The notes beneath the pieces were generated by a model. That model was not told the origin of the DNA, ran no database searches, and worked only from the letters and a program-made list of their open reading frames with translations. Source: Macrotis lagotis (Eukaryota; Chordata; Mammalia; Peramelemorphia; Peramelidae). From it: a stretch of DNA of 64,000 nucleotides. Where the stretch lies: positions 36,432,533 to 36,496,532 of the forward strand of contig NC_133665.1 in the NCBI RefSeq assembly GCF_037893015.1. Reading direction: 5' to 3'. Both the position numbers and the translations under genes were made by a program. The first letter of the stretch is position 1, and every line of letters starts with the position of its first letter. Positions 1 through 12,368 of the stretch are shown piece after piece.

Positions 1-125
1 GACTATTCTGAAGTCCCATTCCTCATGATTTCTTATAGAATAATAGTGTTCCATCACATTCATATATACCAGAATTTATTCAACCATTCCCCAAGCTGCT
101 GGACATACCCTCAGTTTATTTGGTA
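1..125 (-). mobile_element. L1 3'-region fragment (LINE)
   Basis: This stretch is antisense to the end of L1 ORF2 and its 3' region. It shares AATAGTGTTCCAT and CCATTCCCCAA with the better L1 copy near 9540-9600. It is cut by the window edge, so its true length is unknown. It is a non-functional fossil. Confidence 0.75.
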
Positions 126-1029
126 AGATTTTTCAAACTAAATCATTTTAAAATTATTTCAAATGAAATATTTGTTAAGTGCTTTGAAAAACAATTATTA
201 TTATGATCATCATTTTCATTGTCATCATCAGTATCAACACCATTAACAAAAATCAGACTGGCCTAGTTAATAGAAGTCCAGACTTAGAGCCTGTCTTTTA
301 TATTATGTCTTTGATACCTACTAACTATGTGACTCCTTAGGGCTCCAGGTAACTGCTAGAATTTAAATTAGACAATTTTTCAATTTCTGTTGGTGATTTT
401 CATACCAGGAATTCCTCACACCAATGAAATCATAGGGAAATTGGATTTTAAAAAACTTCAATAAAAGGAGAGGATGGCAGAAAGTAGGTTGAAAAATATT
501 AAGAATAAAGATGATTATTCAGAAGTCTCATCTCAATAGAATCCATATTTCTTCAAATGATTTGGAGAATACTGGCTGTGATGATCACTGTGGGCATCAT
601 TATGGTACATTAAGATGACTCTCTCTATAGATAGAAAACACCTGGTTATCAATGTGGAACTAAATCCTGAATTTATGGTCTATGAAAGAGAATAATCAGA
701 TCAATGACCGGAGTAAAAGACAAAAATCACCACCAGATTAGATGAAACAATAAAGATCAGAAGACACAATAACTAATGGTAGCACAATTCCTCTAATCCT
801 TGCTTATTGAAAACAATGCTTCATAACAAAAGAAAAAAGAAAAAGATATGGATGAAGGAAAATCACTGTGGATCATGTCTTCACAATTATACAATCTTGT
901 AGAAGTACATAGAAGATGTTTCAAGTTTGTTCATTATATGTAGATTTGTTTTCATAGAACTAAATATAGCCTTAAATACTGATCTCTGATAAGATACCCC
1001 ATGCCTAAGTGGAGATCATGTAAGATTCC
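126..1029. other. AT-rich spacer with one old SINE
   Basis: About 260-437 (plus strand) looks like a degraded tRNA-headed SINE. It has a 'tatgtgactcctta' core and a tail reading GAATTCCTCACACCAATGAA. The same tail type recurs near 2080, 47530, 50715 and 54310. I see nothing else identifiable. Confidence 0.4.
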
Positions 1030-1257
1030 TTGATAGTTTCAGTCATGGATTTAAATTTGTTCAGTGATCATTTTTTTCATCTTTTAACTTTCAGCATCAT
1101 AACTTGGAAGATAATTTTTTATCAGAGATGTCCATCATTGTTTTGGAGGATGTTCTATGCAGATATCCTTATAGGTGATGGGGTCTTCCATACATTCCTG
1201 TTTGTGGATAACATTGAATTGATTATATTGAACCTTATAACATATATATTAAATTGA
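1030..1257 (+). mobile_element. Possible RTE-class LINE reverse-transcriptase remnant
   Basis: A 75-codon open frame contains FVDNIELI, preceded by GDGVFHTF. This resembles the catalytic region of RTE-type reverse transcriptases (a hydrophobic residue, then ADD followed by IVLI), here with VDN in place of ADD. Flanking sequence is too decayed to confirm the family. A chance match is possible. Confidence 0.35.
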
Positions 1258-1475
1258 GGTCTAACAAATGGATAGCCTTGATCTTGCTCTCATACCAATG
1301 GGATGTTAAAAAACTCAGAGGAAGGCTTACATTGAGTAAATCTTGTAAGGAGTAATTATGGCTGGGTTAGAAGGAATGGATGGTTTACAATTTATTTAAC
1401 TGGAGTCATTTATCACATCGATGATTTTATAGGTACATTTAAGGTAATGTAGTGCTATAAAAAAAATCACTGAAT

Positions 1476-1640
1476 TTGTAGAAACTGGGTTTGATTTCTA
1501 GATCTTCCCCTAACCAGTTATATGATCAAGTAGAAGCCACTTAACTTTTCTGGATCTCAGTTTCCTCATTTGTACAAAAGAGAGGTTGGTCTAGATGATA
1601 TCTAAGGTTTCTTCCTTTGATCCATTGATTCTATATTCTA
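1476..1640 (+). repeat. MIR/CORE-type SINE with CR1/L3-like tail
   Basis: It carries the core 'cacttaacttttctggatctcagtttcctcatttgta' in diverged form. It ends in CTAGATGATATCTAAGGT, the tail shared with CR1/L3-mobilised SINEs. Confidence 0.6.
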
Positions 1641-1879
1641 TTGAATGCAATCATCTAAATGAGCTACATGATTTGTTTTAAGGATTGATTTCCGGGAAGT
1701 AATTGAATCATCTTAATGGAATTTTGAAATGATTATTTGTATCTCTACTCTGTAAATTTGACTATTTTTAATGAAATGAAATTGAATTTGGTCAATCATC
1801 TTTTAATTCAAAAAGAAAAAAGTAAATTCATATGCTTGTATGGAAGATTATGAAAGTACTAAAACCACAGCAAGGCATA

Positions 1880-2130
1880 GTATATAAAGAATTGACCTTA
1901 GATACAGGAAAATCTGGGTTTAACTTCCACTTCTGAAAAATATTGACTCCGTGATCCTGGGAAAGACATTTATTCTTTTAGAGTCCTAGGCAATTGTAGT
2001 CCTAGGCAATAAGTTGCACAGAAGGTGTCAATCTGTATTACTAGAGGGAGATTCTTCATTTGGAAATTCTCTATTCCTGGTATTGCCAATTTGGGTCAAC
2101 CCTTGGTTAAAATTGTGAAGTACATAAAAT
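1880..2130 (+). repeat. tRNA-headed SINE, marsupial long-tail type
   Basis: The core 'tgatcctgggaaagacattta' is followed by a tail with 'aggtgtcaatctgtatta' and TAGAGGGAGATTCTTCAT. It has the same layout as the copies near 260, 47385, 50555 and 54150. Confidence 0.5.
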
Positions 2131-2354
2131 TTGTATTTGATATCCTGTGAACTCCATTTTTTCAACTTCTTGCATCTTGTATTGCCCAAGTCCTTCATTG
2201 GCTAACTTGATCTCATAATGTTTTCAAATTATTACTGTTGGGTTCTTATTTGATGATAACATAGGGGGATATCCCATGGTGAATTACTAACTTTTTAATA
2301 GGGGATTCAAAGACTGAAAAACTTTTAAACAACAGATTTCAAAAATTATTCAAT

Positions 2355-2498
2355 GGAGCAACTAGGTGGTGCAGTGGATAGAACACCAGCCTTGGTGTCA
2401 GGAGGACCTGAGTTCAAATTTACTTAATAGCCTAGCATAATAATTGACCTTGGGCAAGTCACTTAATCCCATTGCCTTAAATAAAATTAAAAAAAAAG
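2355..2498 (+). repeat. Young marsupial tRNA-SINE (CAACTAGGTGGTGCAG head)
   Basis: It starts GGAGCAACTAGGTGG, keeps GTCAGGAGGACCTGAGTTCA and CTTGGGCAAGTCACTTAA, and ends in an A-rich tail at 2488-2498. The middle is diverged, so this copy is older than those at 39.6 kb or 59.8 kb. Confidence 0.85.
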
Positions 2499-2499
2499 A

Positions 2500-3450
2500 A
2501 TTTTTCACACTTGTTATTAAGGGAATACTTCCTGACAACTAGAGTACCCAAAGTAGAATGTGCTTTCTCATTAGGTAGATGGTTTCTCCTTTCTAAAGCT
2601 TTTTTTTTTAAACCAAAGTTGTATAACACTTGTTGGGTATATCCTAGGGGTTATTCTTTGTCAGGTATGCATCAGATTTCGTGGTCTCAGGTATAATCTT
2701 CCAACTCTGTGATTAAGTAGGTTCTGTGTGTCCCCAAAGGAATGAATTTCTAAGGATAGAATTTCAGGCAAAGGGACAGGGTCAGTTGCTATTTGTAATG
2801 ATAGCCTTTCTGATGCCCTCCTTTCCCATAACACAGCATAGGAAGCCTAATTGTAAGATCTTGGCACCATACCTGAATGTTTATCATTATTCAAATAGTT
2901 GTATATTTATATATAATAATAACATATTACATGTTAATGAAATTAAATTTAAAATAATGATATAAATAATATTATTGCCATTCTTATAGTCAAACTCAGA
3001 TGCTAATCCAATTGGATTATTAAAATCCAAAGAACCAGTCACCAAAAGCAAATAGGATTATTATGACCGTCCTGAAACTGGATTAGATAAATGTGCAAAA
3101 ATTTGTCTGATTACTGTTATTCTTTTGTTACTGGTTCTTTAATTTCAAGGTTTGTGATTTCATCAGTGTAGGCATTTCTTCCACTAATTACAATTCCTTC
3201 TACACCTTAATAAACTGCTTTATAAGCTTCTGTGACCAGAAATTTTTATCACCTAGTAGCCAGTCTTCTTCTGGTGATGAGCCTTTAACAACTTACTTAG
3301 AATAGTCTTCAGGTGATTATCTGTTGATAGAATTTTACTTAAAGACTTTTTAGCTGAATATGACCTTGTACTTGAGATCACAAGATGAGTTATTGGATTA
3401 GGACTAAAATTGAAGCCTGGTTGTTATAGAAGAAGGCAAAGTCATTTTGT
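2500..3450. other. Unassigned AT-rich sequence
   Basis: Open frames of 61 and 79 codons (2511-2696, 2726-2965) have no recognisable domain and unremarkable composition. I see no gene, promoter or repeat here that I can name. Confidence 0.5.
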
Positions 3451-3454
3451 AGTT

Positions 3455-3592
3455 CTATGAGTACTGGTTTTGGAGTCAAAGGACTAGGAATTGAATTGAG
3501 GCTTTGCTACTTGCTCCCTGTATGACCTTGGGAAACTTGTTTCGCTCTGCTGGGCTCAGTATCCTTATTTGTAACAAAAAGGAGACAGGAAG
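3455..3592 (+). repeat. MIR-type SINE
   Basis: The diverged core 'gtatgaccttgggaaacttgtt' is followed by 'cagtatccttatttgtaac', in plus orientation. Confidence 0.55.
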
Positions 3593-3824
3593 TCGGTCAT
3601 TTAAGGACATCAATAAATTTAAAATTACTAATATTTGAAAATCTATATGAGTTGGAGAGTGTCTAGAAGAGGGAGAAAGGAATAATAAAATGCTTCATAT
3701 TCATGTCATATGAGAACCCCTTGAAGACACTGGATATGTTTAGTAAGGAGAAGAGAAGACTCAGAGTGTGTGGATATGGGAATAATAGCTATTTTTAAGT
3801 ATTTGAAGGTTTGTTATGTTGAAG

Positions 3825-4070
3825 CAGTGAGATGATAGAATGTTGAACCTGGAGTCAAAAATACCCAAGTTCAGCTATATCAGCTAAGTGATCCTGGGTA
3901 ATTCAATGAATCTGTGACTTTCATCAGTTTCCTCATCTACAAAATGGACATAGTAATAGAACTTTTTTCCAATAGTTATTGTGAAGCTCAAATAGGATAT
4001 CTTTGAAGTACTTGCAAATCTCAGAGATTGATATTAAAACTAGATATAGTCCTCATCATCACCATTATCA
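3825..4070 (+). repeat. MIR/CORE SINE inserted in CR1/L3
   Basis: It has the head AATGTTGAACCTGGAGTCA, the core CATCAGTTTCCTCATCTAC, and a 3' part with 'ttgtgaagctcaaataggat' and 'gaagtacttgcaaatc'. This is nearly a complete SINE layout. Confidence 0.7.
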
Positions 4071-4093
4071 GGACCACCACAGTCACCACAATG

Positions 4094-4135
<42 letters not shown>
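4094..4135 (+). repeat. (TCA)n microsatellite
   Basis: About 14 perfect TCA units lie directly downstream of the SINE 3' end, probably expanded from its tail. It produces a run of isoleucines in the 4028-4213 open frame, which is therefore not a gene. Confidence 0.95.
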
Positions 4136-4574
4136 TTCAGTATTCTTATTCTATGTAGTCTCAGAGAACAGAATGAAGTACAATGTATAGAAATTGTGAC
4201 AAGGCATATTTAAACTTGATGGAAGGAAAAACCTCTTAACCATTAGTGCTGACCAAAAAAGACATGAACTTCTTTGAGAGATGCTAAGTTTCCCTTTGGA
4301 AATTTTCAAGCAGATCCTGGACTAGTACTTGTCAGGTATGTTAAAGCAAAGATTGTATTTATAGATGAATTGGACAACAGAGTTACTTGTATTTTTTTCC
4401 AGTTTTCTTTGATTTTGTGATTCCAGTTTTATTTGTAACATTTAGTTAATTTAATAACAATTTAATAATATATTACTTTAGAAGAAACTGATCAGCTTGG
4501 CTAAATAGTATAAATACAACTTGGGCTACCAGGTGATTGTGACATTAGTCTTAGATTCAGAAGATCATAAGAGG

Positions 4575-4905
4575 TAACATGATGTAGGGAGGAGAGTACT
4601 AGACCAGGAGCTGGATTTAGATCTTGCTTTCAATACTTACCACTTGTGATCATGGACAACTTATTGAATATCCCTCAGCTTCTTTGTCTTCATGCTTCAA
4701 ATATCACCTAGTTCTTAGGCTAATTGTAAGAATCACTAAGATAAAGTCTCTAAAGGGCTTTGAAAATCATAAAACCTTGCATACATGCAAGTATAATTGT
4801 TTTCCAGATGAAGAAACTTGGAACCAGAGAAGTGAAATATCTTGCCTAAAGTCACAGAGACAGTTGAGTAGCAAAGCTCAGTTAGTAACATGGGGCTTAT
4901 TTCTT
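4575..4905. repeat. Two adjacent MIR-type SINE fragments, opposite strands
   Basis: 4575-4790 is plus (GATCATGGACAACTTATTGA, then AAGGGCTTTGAAAATCATAA). 4800-4905 is minus (CCAGATGAAGAAACTTGG, then TTGCCTAAAGTCACAGAGAC). The 94-codon open frame across them is a by-product. Confidence 0.55.
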
Positions 4906-4909
4906 TGAC

Positions 4910-6910
4910 TTTTTCTTTTTAAAGACAATTGTTTTATATTTAAAATAAAATTTTTAAAGAGAAGTTTTATTTGCATAGAACATTCTGTAACTATTTGCTA
5001 CTAATAATGACTTAGTTCCTGAGGCAGGTACTTCAATTCACTGCTTACCATAATACCTGAAAAGGATCTAAATTTTCAAATCCATGCTCATATTTAGTCC
5101 TGTTGACTTCTCTGTTATATCTTCCAGAAGTCTGACTGATTGGTAGACACATTGAAGAATTTCATTTTGTTTGTTGTCCTTGGTATTAGCTCTCCCTCTT
5201 GGATACTTGTAGACCAGTCATTCATTTTGAGATTTTTGAGGACTTTTGCCTTCCTTTCTTCTTCCTTCATGCAATCTATTGATTCAATTTATTGCTCAAT
5301 AGTGCTTTCTCTCTGGGAGAAAACAACAAGACCAGATGAGGAAGTTAAAATGGAAGCATCCATTTCCTTACTTGTTTGTACTTTTGCTTCCTCAGAAGGT
5401 TTGATGGAGAAGAAAGGAGAAACCTGGATTAAGTATAGGTTTGGGGTGATGGGAGTGAGTTTTTATTGTCAATAGCAAAATGCTTATTTTCTTGCTCCTT
5501 TTGTTGCCCCATTGAATTGTGGGACTAAATTAAGAAAACAAATATGTGAAATTAAATGAAAATTATAATTTAAACAGGCCCAGATCCAAAAGTGCATCGT
5601 TTTACTTTTAAATTAATGAGAATAGAAATTAGTACAATACGCATTTATCTGGAAACATTACATTCTTTTATAGAACAAATGCTACAGAATTTACTGTAGG
5701 TTTATAATGAGCTTGTTTACATAAACATTCCCCCCCCCCCACTAATCTGTGATCTCTCCACGAGTCTTCCTTTCTGTATTCCAGGTTATAACCCATATGT
5801 GTTTTTTCATTTCCTGTGACTTTTGTCTCTATGCAATTATGAATCTATGAGAAAGGGTCTATCCATTGCACTCAAGTCCTTTCTCCCATTCATTCAATGG
5901 AATACTTGGAGAGTGAATACTAAATAGTTAGCTCTCATTCTTGTCACATGTCTGACCTACCTTCTTAAATAGCTGCTAATAAGTAACAAGATTTTCTTTG
6001 TCTTCTGTTATAAAAATAATATTATTACAGTCCTTTCTTGAAATAGTGTCTCGAGATATACAAAGGATGATTCTATTTGTTTATGTGAATGGCCATATTT
6101 ATTTTTTTCATCATTTTTTTGCTCCATAAACAGACTATCTAATGACAGTTTAATGATAGTCCCTCCAATGACAATTTATGTTGCATTATCAAATTTCTCA
6201 TTTTGCCATTACCCATAGTCCCTCAGTACATTTGCAGTGGATACCCAGTTATTTATTCACTTTTGGGTAGCATGAATATTTCATCCCTTCCCCCATCTCC
6301 CCAAAAGGAAATCTTCTAGGCTAATTAGCTCATCTATCATAATTTCATTTTTGGAAGAAAGCAATTTAATTCTACTCTTCCTGGTAAGGGAAGTATTTAA
6401 TCATTTCTTCCCTCGAAGTGAGTTCTTATAAGGTGCCTCTATGATGGTAGATCAAATGTCATGGCATTTTCTACCCAAAGGCTCTACCACTGAGGCTATG
6501 AGGGTGACACTTAAGATAAATTGACTATTTCAGAAACCAAATTTGATGTTTTCTTTCTGGTAAGAAGCTGTCACTTTAACAATTGTCATTTTTGCAAATA
6601 TATCCAGTGCTTAACATAAATAGAACAAGTACAAACAGTAGAGTTGGGCTATCTCACAAACATGACTGTAGGACTTTCTCAGATATTTTAAAGCCATAGC
6701 TTAGTAAGAGCAGTCAGTAGTAGTTCATTTTATATGACCTAATTATTGGGTAGACCAATAATTCAGTGCCATTTCATAAAGGATATGCAACTGAACTGAC
6801 TGAAATGATCAAAATTCAATTAGTACAGGTCAGTGGTTAGTCCTGTAGGTATAGTTTCAATATATCAATTAAGTCCTTAAATTGAGCAAATGCTCATTTC
6901 TTTATTACTC
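4910..6910. other. Unassigned AT-rich sequence
   Basis: A 111-codon open frame at 5140-5475 has a hydrophobic first half and no recognisable domain, splice context or codon signature, so I treat it as chance. A C-run lies near 5731-5740. I recognise no repeats or genes. Confidence 0.5.
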
Positions 6911-6919
6911 TCCATTCTG

Positions 6920-7060
6920 AGATTCTGTGTAGCTCAGTTCACCTCTCTGATCCTCCGTTTCTTTAGTTTCTTTATCTACAAAATAAGAAAATTTGACTAG
7001 ATTACCTTTAAGTTTTCTTTAAACTCTAAGTTTATGATTGTACAATCCTAATATTGAAAT
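6920..7060 (+). repeat. MIR-type SINE with CR1/L3-like tail
   Basis: It has 'tttctttatctacaaaataag' followed by GACTAGATTACCTTTAAG, a decayed form of the same tail seen at 1600. Confidence 0.55.
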
Positions 7061-8239
7061 ATAACAGAGAAGAATGAAATTAAATAACAATCTTATGAAC
7101 TGGTGGAGATTGCTGTTACTTTTTCCATGGAGATTATGGCACATTTGATAATATCCTGGATATGGAGTTCTGAGAAACTGATTTTAAACCCTTTAAGACA
7201 ACTCTCCGGGTTTGATTTTTAGAGAATAGCTATTGTAGGCTCAAGGAACTTAGTAAATGGAATTCCCTAAAACCAATGCTCATGAGCTCCTAATGATGTG
7301 TTAGCTTTAATAATGAACCAGGGGACAGAGGTAGTTTCAAGTAATGACATTTAATGAAATGGCATAATAATCAATCAATCAGTCAATCAACAAATGGTTA
7401 TTTTGAACCAGGTTTTATGTTAGAATAGCAACTTAATGTATTTTCTGTAAATCCAGGGTAAATACTCCTCCTCCCCTCCCCCCCACCCAGGTCTCTACAA
7501 CTTTATAAGCAAGAGTGGCTCCATGTAGAGAATTTTATAGATTGTGCAATCCACTTGGAAGAAACACATGTGGCCAAGGTATCCTTACAAGGAGGCAAAC
7601 TATGTTTCTGATTCTTTAGGGCATATTTCTGTCTTCTTGTGCTGTCACTTGGGCCTACTCTCTGCTCATCTTGTAGACTACCTTGTACACAGCTACCTTC
7701 TATTATCAGGTATCAAGCTCTTTAGTAAATAGGGTAAAATTCTCCTAGCTAGCTAATTCTGCCAGACTTAATGTTTTTTGTCTTCAAAGTTCTGGCCATT
7801 GGGATATGAGGATCTCTGAAGGTAACTCCATCTTAAACTGATGGTGAACATTCTTTATAATTCCTAATTTTAATCTCTAGAAATTACCCTATAGAACATT
7901 GAACAAATTTTAGTTTATAGTTGGTTATTTTCTTAATAACTACCAAATATCTCTTATATACATGATTCTACAGTTATTAAAACTAAACAATTCTTTATCT
8001 CTCATATAGATAAACTACTGGGGGAAACGAACTGAAACAAATTAAACCCAAGGGACAAAATTGGCCTCATTCCTGACCACTATATTTATAGATATGGCTA
8101 GCTCAAAGTCTCAGAGGGGCTTTGAGGCAGAATGTTACATTATCATCACCATCATCTGCATCTTTGTCATCAACCAGAAGAACAAAAACAACATTGTTAT
8201 AGAGGGGGTAGTTTATAGTTTCTCCAGTCTTGTTATGAA
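7061..8239. other. Unassigned sequence
   Basis: No repeat, RNA gene or convincing coding frame was recognised. The frames at 7544-7732 and 8061-8303 show no domain. A short run of TCAA units sits near 7370-7390. Confidence 0.5.
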
Positions 8240-8400
8240 GTATGAAAGACTTTTTAGACTAGTAGAAAGCATATTGACTTGGGAACTGAAGGACCTGGGT
8301 TGAGAACTGCTACTTGCAATCTCAAAGATAATGTGTAAATCAGTCAACTTTCTTGGTCTCTCTCTGCTTGTGTATAAAATAAGGCATTAGAACCACAATA
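8240..8400 (+). repeat. MIR-type SINE
   Basis: It reads AGTAGAAAGCATATTGACTT, 'gaaggacctgggttgaga', then a decayed core around TCAGTCAACTTTCTTGGTC. Confidence 0.5.
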
Positions 8401-8416
8401 GATGCCCTCTAAAGTG

Positions 8417-8867
<451 letters not shown>

Positions 8868-8883
8868 CATTTGAGGAATTCTT
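8868..8883. repeat. Target-site duplication, left copy (U6/L1 unit)
   Basis: CATTTGAGGAATTCTT is identical to 12369-12384. The L1 poly(A) side, read as T-rich on the plus strand, abuts it directly. The match marks both ends of a single insertion. Confidence 0.95.
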
Positions 8884-11800
8884 TTTTATTATTAAATATT
8901 TTATTTATTTTGAGTTTTACAATTTCCCCCATCTTACTTCCCTCCTCCATCCCCCCACAGAAAGCAATTTGTCAGTCTTTCTTTCCATGCTGTACATTGA
9001 TCCAAATTGAGTGTGATAAGAGAGAAATCATATCCTTAAGGAAGAAACAAAAAGTATAAGAGATAAAAAGATCAGACGAAAAGATATCTGTTTTTTTCCC
9101 CCTAAATTAAAGGGAATATAGGTGGCGCAGTGGATAGAGCACCGGCCCTGGAGTCAGGAGCACCTGAGTTCAAATGCGGCCTCAGACACTTAATAATTAT
9201 CTAGCTGTGTGGCCTTGGGCAAGCCACTTAACCCCATTGCCTTGCAAAAAAACTAAAAAAAACCCCAAACCCCCTTAAATTAAGGGGAATAGTCCTTGAA
9301 CTTTGTTCAAACTCCACGGTTCTTTCTCTGGATACAGATGATAGTCTCCATTGCAGATAGTCCAAAATTGTGTCTGATTGTTTCATTGTTGGAATGAGCA
9401 AGTCCCTTAAGGTTGATCATCACCCCCACGTTGCTGTTAGGGTGTATAGTGGTTTTCTGGTTCTGCTCATCTCGCTCAGCATCAGTTCATGCAAATTCCT
9501 CCAGGCTTGCCTGAATTTCCATCCCTCCTGGTTTCTAATAGAACAATAGTGTTCCATGACATACATATACCACAGTTTGCTAAGCCATTCCCCAATTGAA
9601 GGACATTTACTTGATTTCCAAACAGGGCTGCTATGAATATTTTTGTACAAGTGATTTTTTTACCCTTTTTCATCATTTCTTCAGGGTATAGACCCAGTAG
9701 TGGTATTGCTGGATCAAAGAGTATACACATTTTTGTTGCCCTTTGGGTGTAGTTCCAAATTTCTGTCCAGAAAAGTTGAATGAGTTCACAGCTCCACCAA
9801 CAGTGTAATAGTTTCCCAGATTTCCCACAACCCTTCCAACAATGATCATTATCCTTTCTGGTCATGTTGGCCAGTCTGAGAGGTGTGAGGTGATACCTCA
9901 GAAAAGCTTTAATTTGCATTTCTCTAATTTATGAATTAGAGCAATTTTTCATATGACTATGGATTGCTTTGATCTCCTCATCTGTAAATTGCCCTTGCAT
10001 ATCCTTTAACCATTTGTCAACTGGGGAATGGCTTTTTTAAAAATATGACTCTGTTCTCTGTATATTTTAGAAGTGAGTCCTTTGACTGAATCATTAGTTG
10101 TAAAGATTGCTTCCCAGTTTACTACATTTCTTTTGATCTTGATTACAGTGGTTTTATCTGTGCAAAAGCTTTTTAATTTAATGTGATCAAAATCATCTAG
10201 TTTGTTTTTGGTGATGTTCTCCATCTCTTCCTTAGTCATAAACTGCTCCCCTTTCCATAGATCTGACAGGTAAACTAGACCTTGATTTTCTAATTTGCTT
10301 ATAGTATTGTTTTTTATGTCTAAATCCTGTATCCATTTGGATCTTATCTTGGTAAAGGGTGTGAGGTGTTGGTCTAATCTAAGTTTCTCCCATGATAACT
10401 TCCAATTTTCCCAACAGTTTTTATCAAAGAGAGTTTTTATCCCAATAGCTGGACTCTTTGGGTTTATCAAACAGCAGAATACTATAATCATTTCCTGCTA
10501 CTGCACCTAGCCTATTCCATTGGCCCACCACTCTATTTCTTAGCCAATACCAAACAGTTTTGATGACTGATATTTCATAATATAATTTTAGATCAGGTAG
10601 GGCTAAGCCCCCTTCTTTTGCACTTTTTTCATTAAATCCCTGGAAATTGTTGACTTTTTATTTCTCCATATGAGTTTACTTCCAACTGTTTCTAACTCAT
10701 TATAGTAACTTTTTGGAATTTTGACTGGTAGGGTACTAAACAGGTAGCTTAGTTTTGGTAGAATTGTCATTTTTATTATATTAACTCTACCTATCCTCGG
10801 GCAGTTGCTATTTTCCCAGTTATTTAAATCTAATTTAATTTGTGTAAGAAGTGTTTTATAATTGTTTTCAAAAAGTTTCTGAGTCTGCCTTGGCAAATAG
10901 ACTCCTAGGTATTTTATATTGTCTGAGGTTACTTTGAATAGGATTTCTCTTTCTAGCTCTTCCTGCTGTATCTTGCTAGACATATATAGAAAAGTTGAGG
11001 ATTTATGAGGGTTTATTTTATATCCTTCAACTTTGCTAAAATTGCTTATTGTTTCTAGTAGTTTTTTTGGATGATTTCTTGGGATTTTCTAGGTAGACCA
11101 TCATGTCATCTGCAAAGAGTGAGAGCTTTGTCTCCTCCTTCCCTATTCTAATTCCTTCAATTTCTTTTTCTTCTCTAATTGCTGAAGCTAACATTCCTAA
11201 TACAATATTGAATAATAGTGGTGATAATTGGCATCCTTGTTTCACCCCTGATCTTACTGGGAATGCCTCTAGCTTCTCCCCATTGAATATAATGCTTGTT
11301 GATGGTTTCAGATAGATACTGCTAATTATTCTAAGGAACAGTCCATTTATTCGTACTCTCTCTAGTGTTTTTAGTAGGAATAGGTGCTGTATTTTGTCAA
11401 AAGCTTCTTTTCAGCATCTATTGATATGATCATATAATTTCTGATAGGTTTATACTAACAGTTTTCCTAATATTGAACCAACCCTTCATTCCTGGGATAA
11501 ATCCTACTTGATCATAATGTATTATCCCAGTGGTAATTTGTTGTAATCGTTTTGCTAAGATTTTATTTAAGATTTTTGCATCTATATTCATCAGGGAGAT
11601 AGGTCTATAATTTTCTTTCTCTGTTTTAACTCTTCAGCACCATATTGGTTTCATAGAAAGAGTTAGACAGGGTTCCACCTCCCCCTATTTTTATATAGAA
11701 TTGGAACCAATTGTTCCTTAAATATTTGGTAGAATTCACTTGTGAATCCATCAGGCCCTGGAGATTTTTTCTTAGGGAGTTCAATGATGGCTTGTTGAAT

Positions 11801-12261
11801 TTCTTTTTCTGAGATAGGGTTGTTTAGGTATTTAATCTCCATTTAAGCTGGGCAACTTAGATTTTTGTAAATATTCATCCATTTCACTTAGATTGTCAAA
11901 TTTATTGGCACAGAGTTGGGTAAAATAATTTTTAATTATTACTTTAATTTCCTCCTCATTGGTGGTGAGTTCACCTTTTTCATTTATGATACTAGCAATT
12001 TGGTTTTCTTCTTTCTTTTTTCAATCAAATTGACTGGAGGTTTATCAATTTTATTGATTTTTTCATAAAAACAACTTTTGGTTTTATCTATTAATTCAAT
12101 AGGTTTTTTTGCTTTTGCTTTTATTAATTTTTCCTTTAATTTTTAGAATTTCTAATTTGGTATTTAATTGGGGATTTTTAATTTGTTGTTTCTCTGATTT
12201 TTTAATTGCATATTTAGTTCATTGATTTCTTCTTTCTCTAATTTATTCATGTGAACATTTA
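8884..12261 (-). mobile_element. L1 LINE, 5'-truncated, 3' part of a U6/L1 chimera
   Basis: Read on the minus strand, this is about 3.2 kb of L1 (excluding one SINE) from the linker between the endonuclease and reverse transcriptase to the 3' end. Frame pieces show [16 protein letters not shown] and [11 protein letters not shown] (reverse-transcriptase motifs, 11036-11245). Further on, at 10603-10983, are PKLSYLFSTLPVKIP and KLIWRNKKSTISRD. CWKGCGKSGKLLHCWWSC (9482-9919) is the C-terminal cysteine-rich motif. Several frame breaks show it is dead. The 3' end has AAATAAAAT-type signals and an A-rich tail. Upstream (higher coordinates) it joins U6 sequence with no gap. Confidence 0.95.
9119..9274 (+). 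repeat. Young tRNA-SINE inserted in the L1 3' region
   Basis: The head is AGGTGGCGCAGTGGATAGAG, with GTGTGGCCTTGGGCAAGCCA and an A-rich tail at 9245-9262. The near-identical duplication at 9102-9118 and 9275-9291 (around TAAATTAA, then GGGAATA) shows it landed after the L1. Confidence 0.95.
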
Positions 12262-12311
12262 AAAAATATGGAGTGCTTCATGAATTTGTGTGTCATCCTT
12301 GCATAGGGGCC

Positions 12312-12357
<46 letters not shown>

Positions 12358-12368
12358 AAAGCAAGCAC
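12262..12368 (-). pseudogene. RNU6 (retrocopy): U6 snRNA retrocopy, full length, fused to L1
   Basis: On the minus strand this is all 107 nt of U6. It starts GTGCTTGCTTTGGCAGCACA, contains ATACAGAGAAGATTAGCATG, and ends CCATATTTTT. Against the mammalian U6 sequence as I remember it there are about eight differences, about six of them CpG-to-TpG/CpA changes. That is typical of a silent, methylated copy. The flanking DNA just upstream of its 5' end has no TATA box at the -25 to -30 position that pol III U6 genes need. Its 3' end runs straight into L1, and its 5' end abuts the target-site duplication, so it arrived by retrotransposition. It is not expected to be a working spliceosomal RNA gene. 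Confidence 0.97.

Larger units (their letters stand above)
3640..4350 (+). mobile_element. CR1/L3 LINE 3' end, split by a SINE
   Basis: The left part (3640-3824) contains GGAGAAGAGAAGACTCAGAG and TTTTAAGTATTTGAAGG. The right part (about 4190-4345) contains GGAAAAACCTCTTAACCATT and TTTTCAAGCAGATCCTGGAC. In CR1/L3 3' regions these motifs are adjacent in this order, so the SINE and TCA repeat between them came later. The element is an old, inactive fragment. Confidence 0.7.

Noticed and set aside
12262-12368. Functional U6 snRNA gene
   Set aside because: It lies between an L1 junction and a target-site duplication, has CpG-type changes, and lacks a TATA box at the correct distance upstream.
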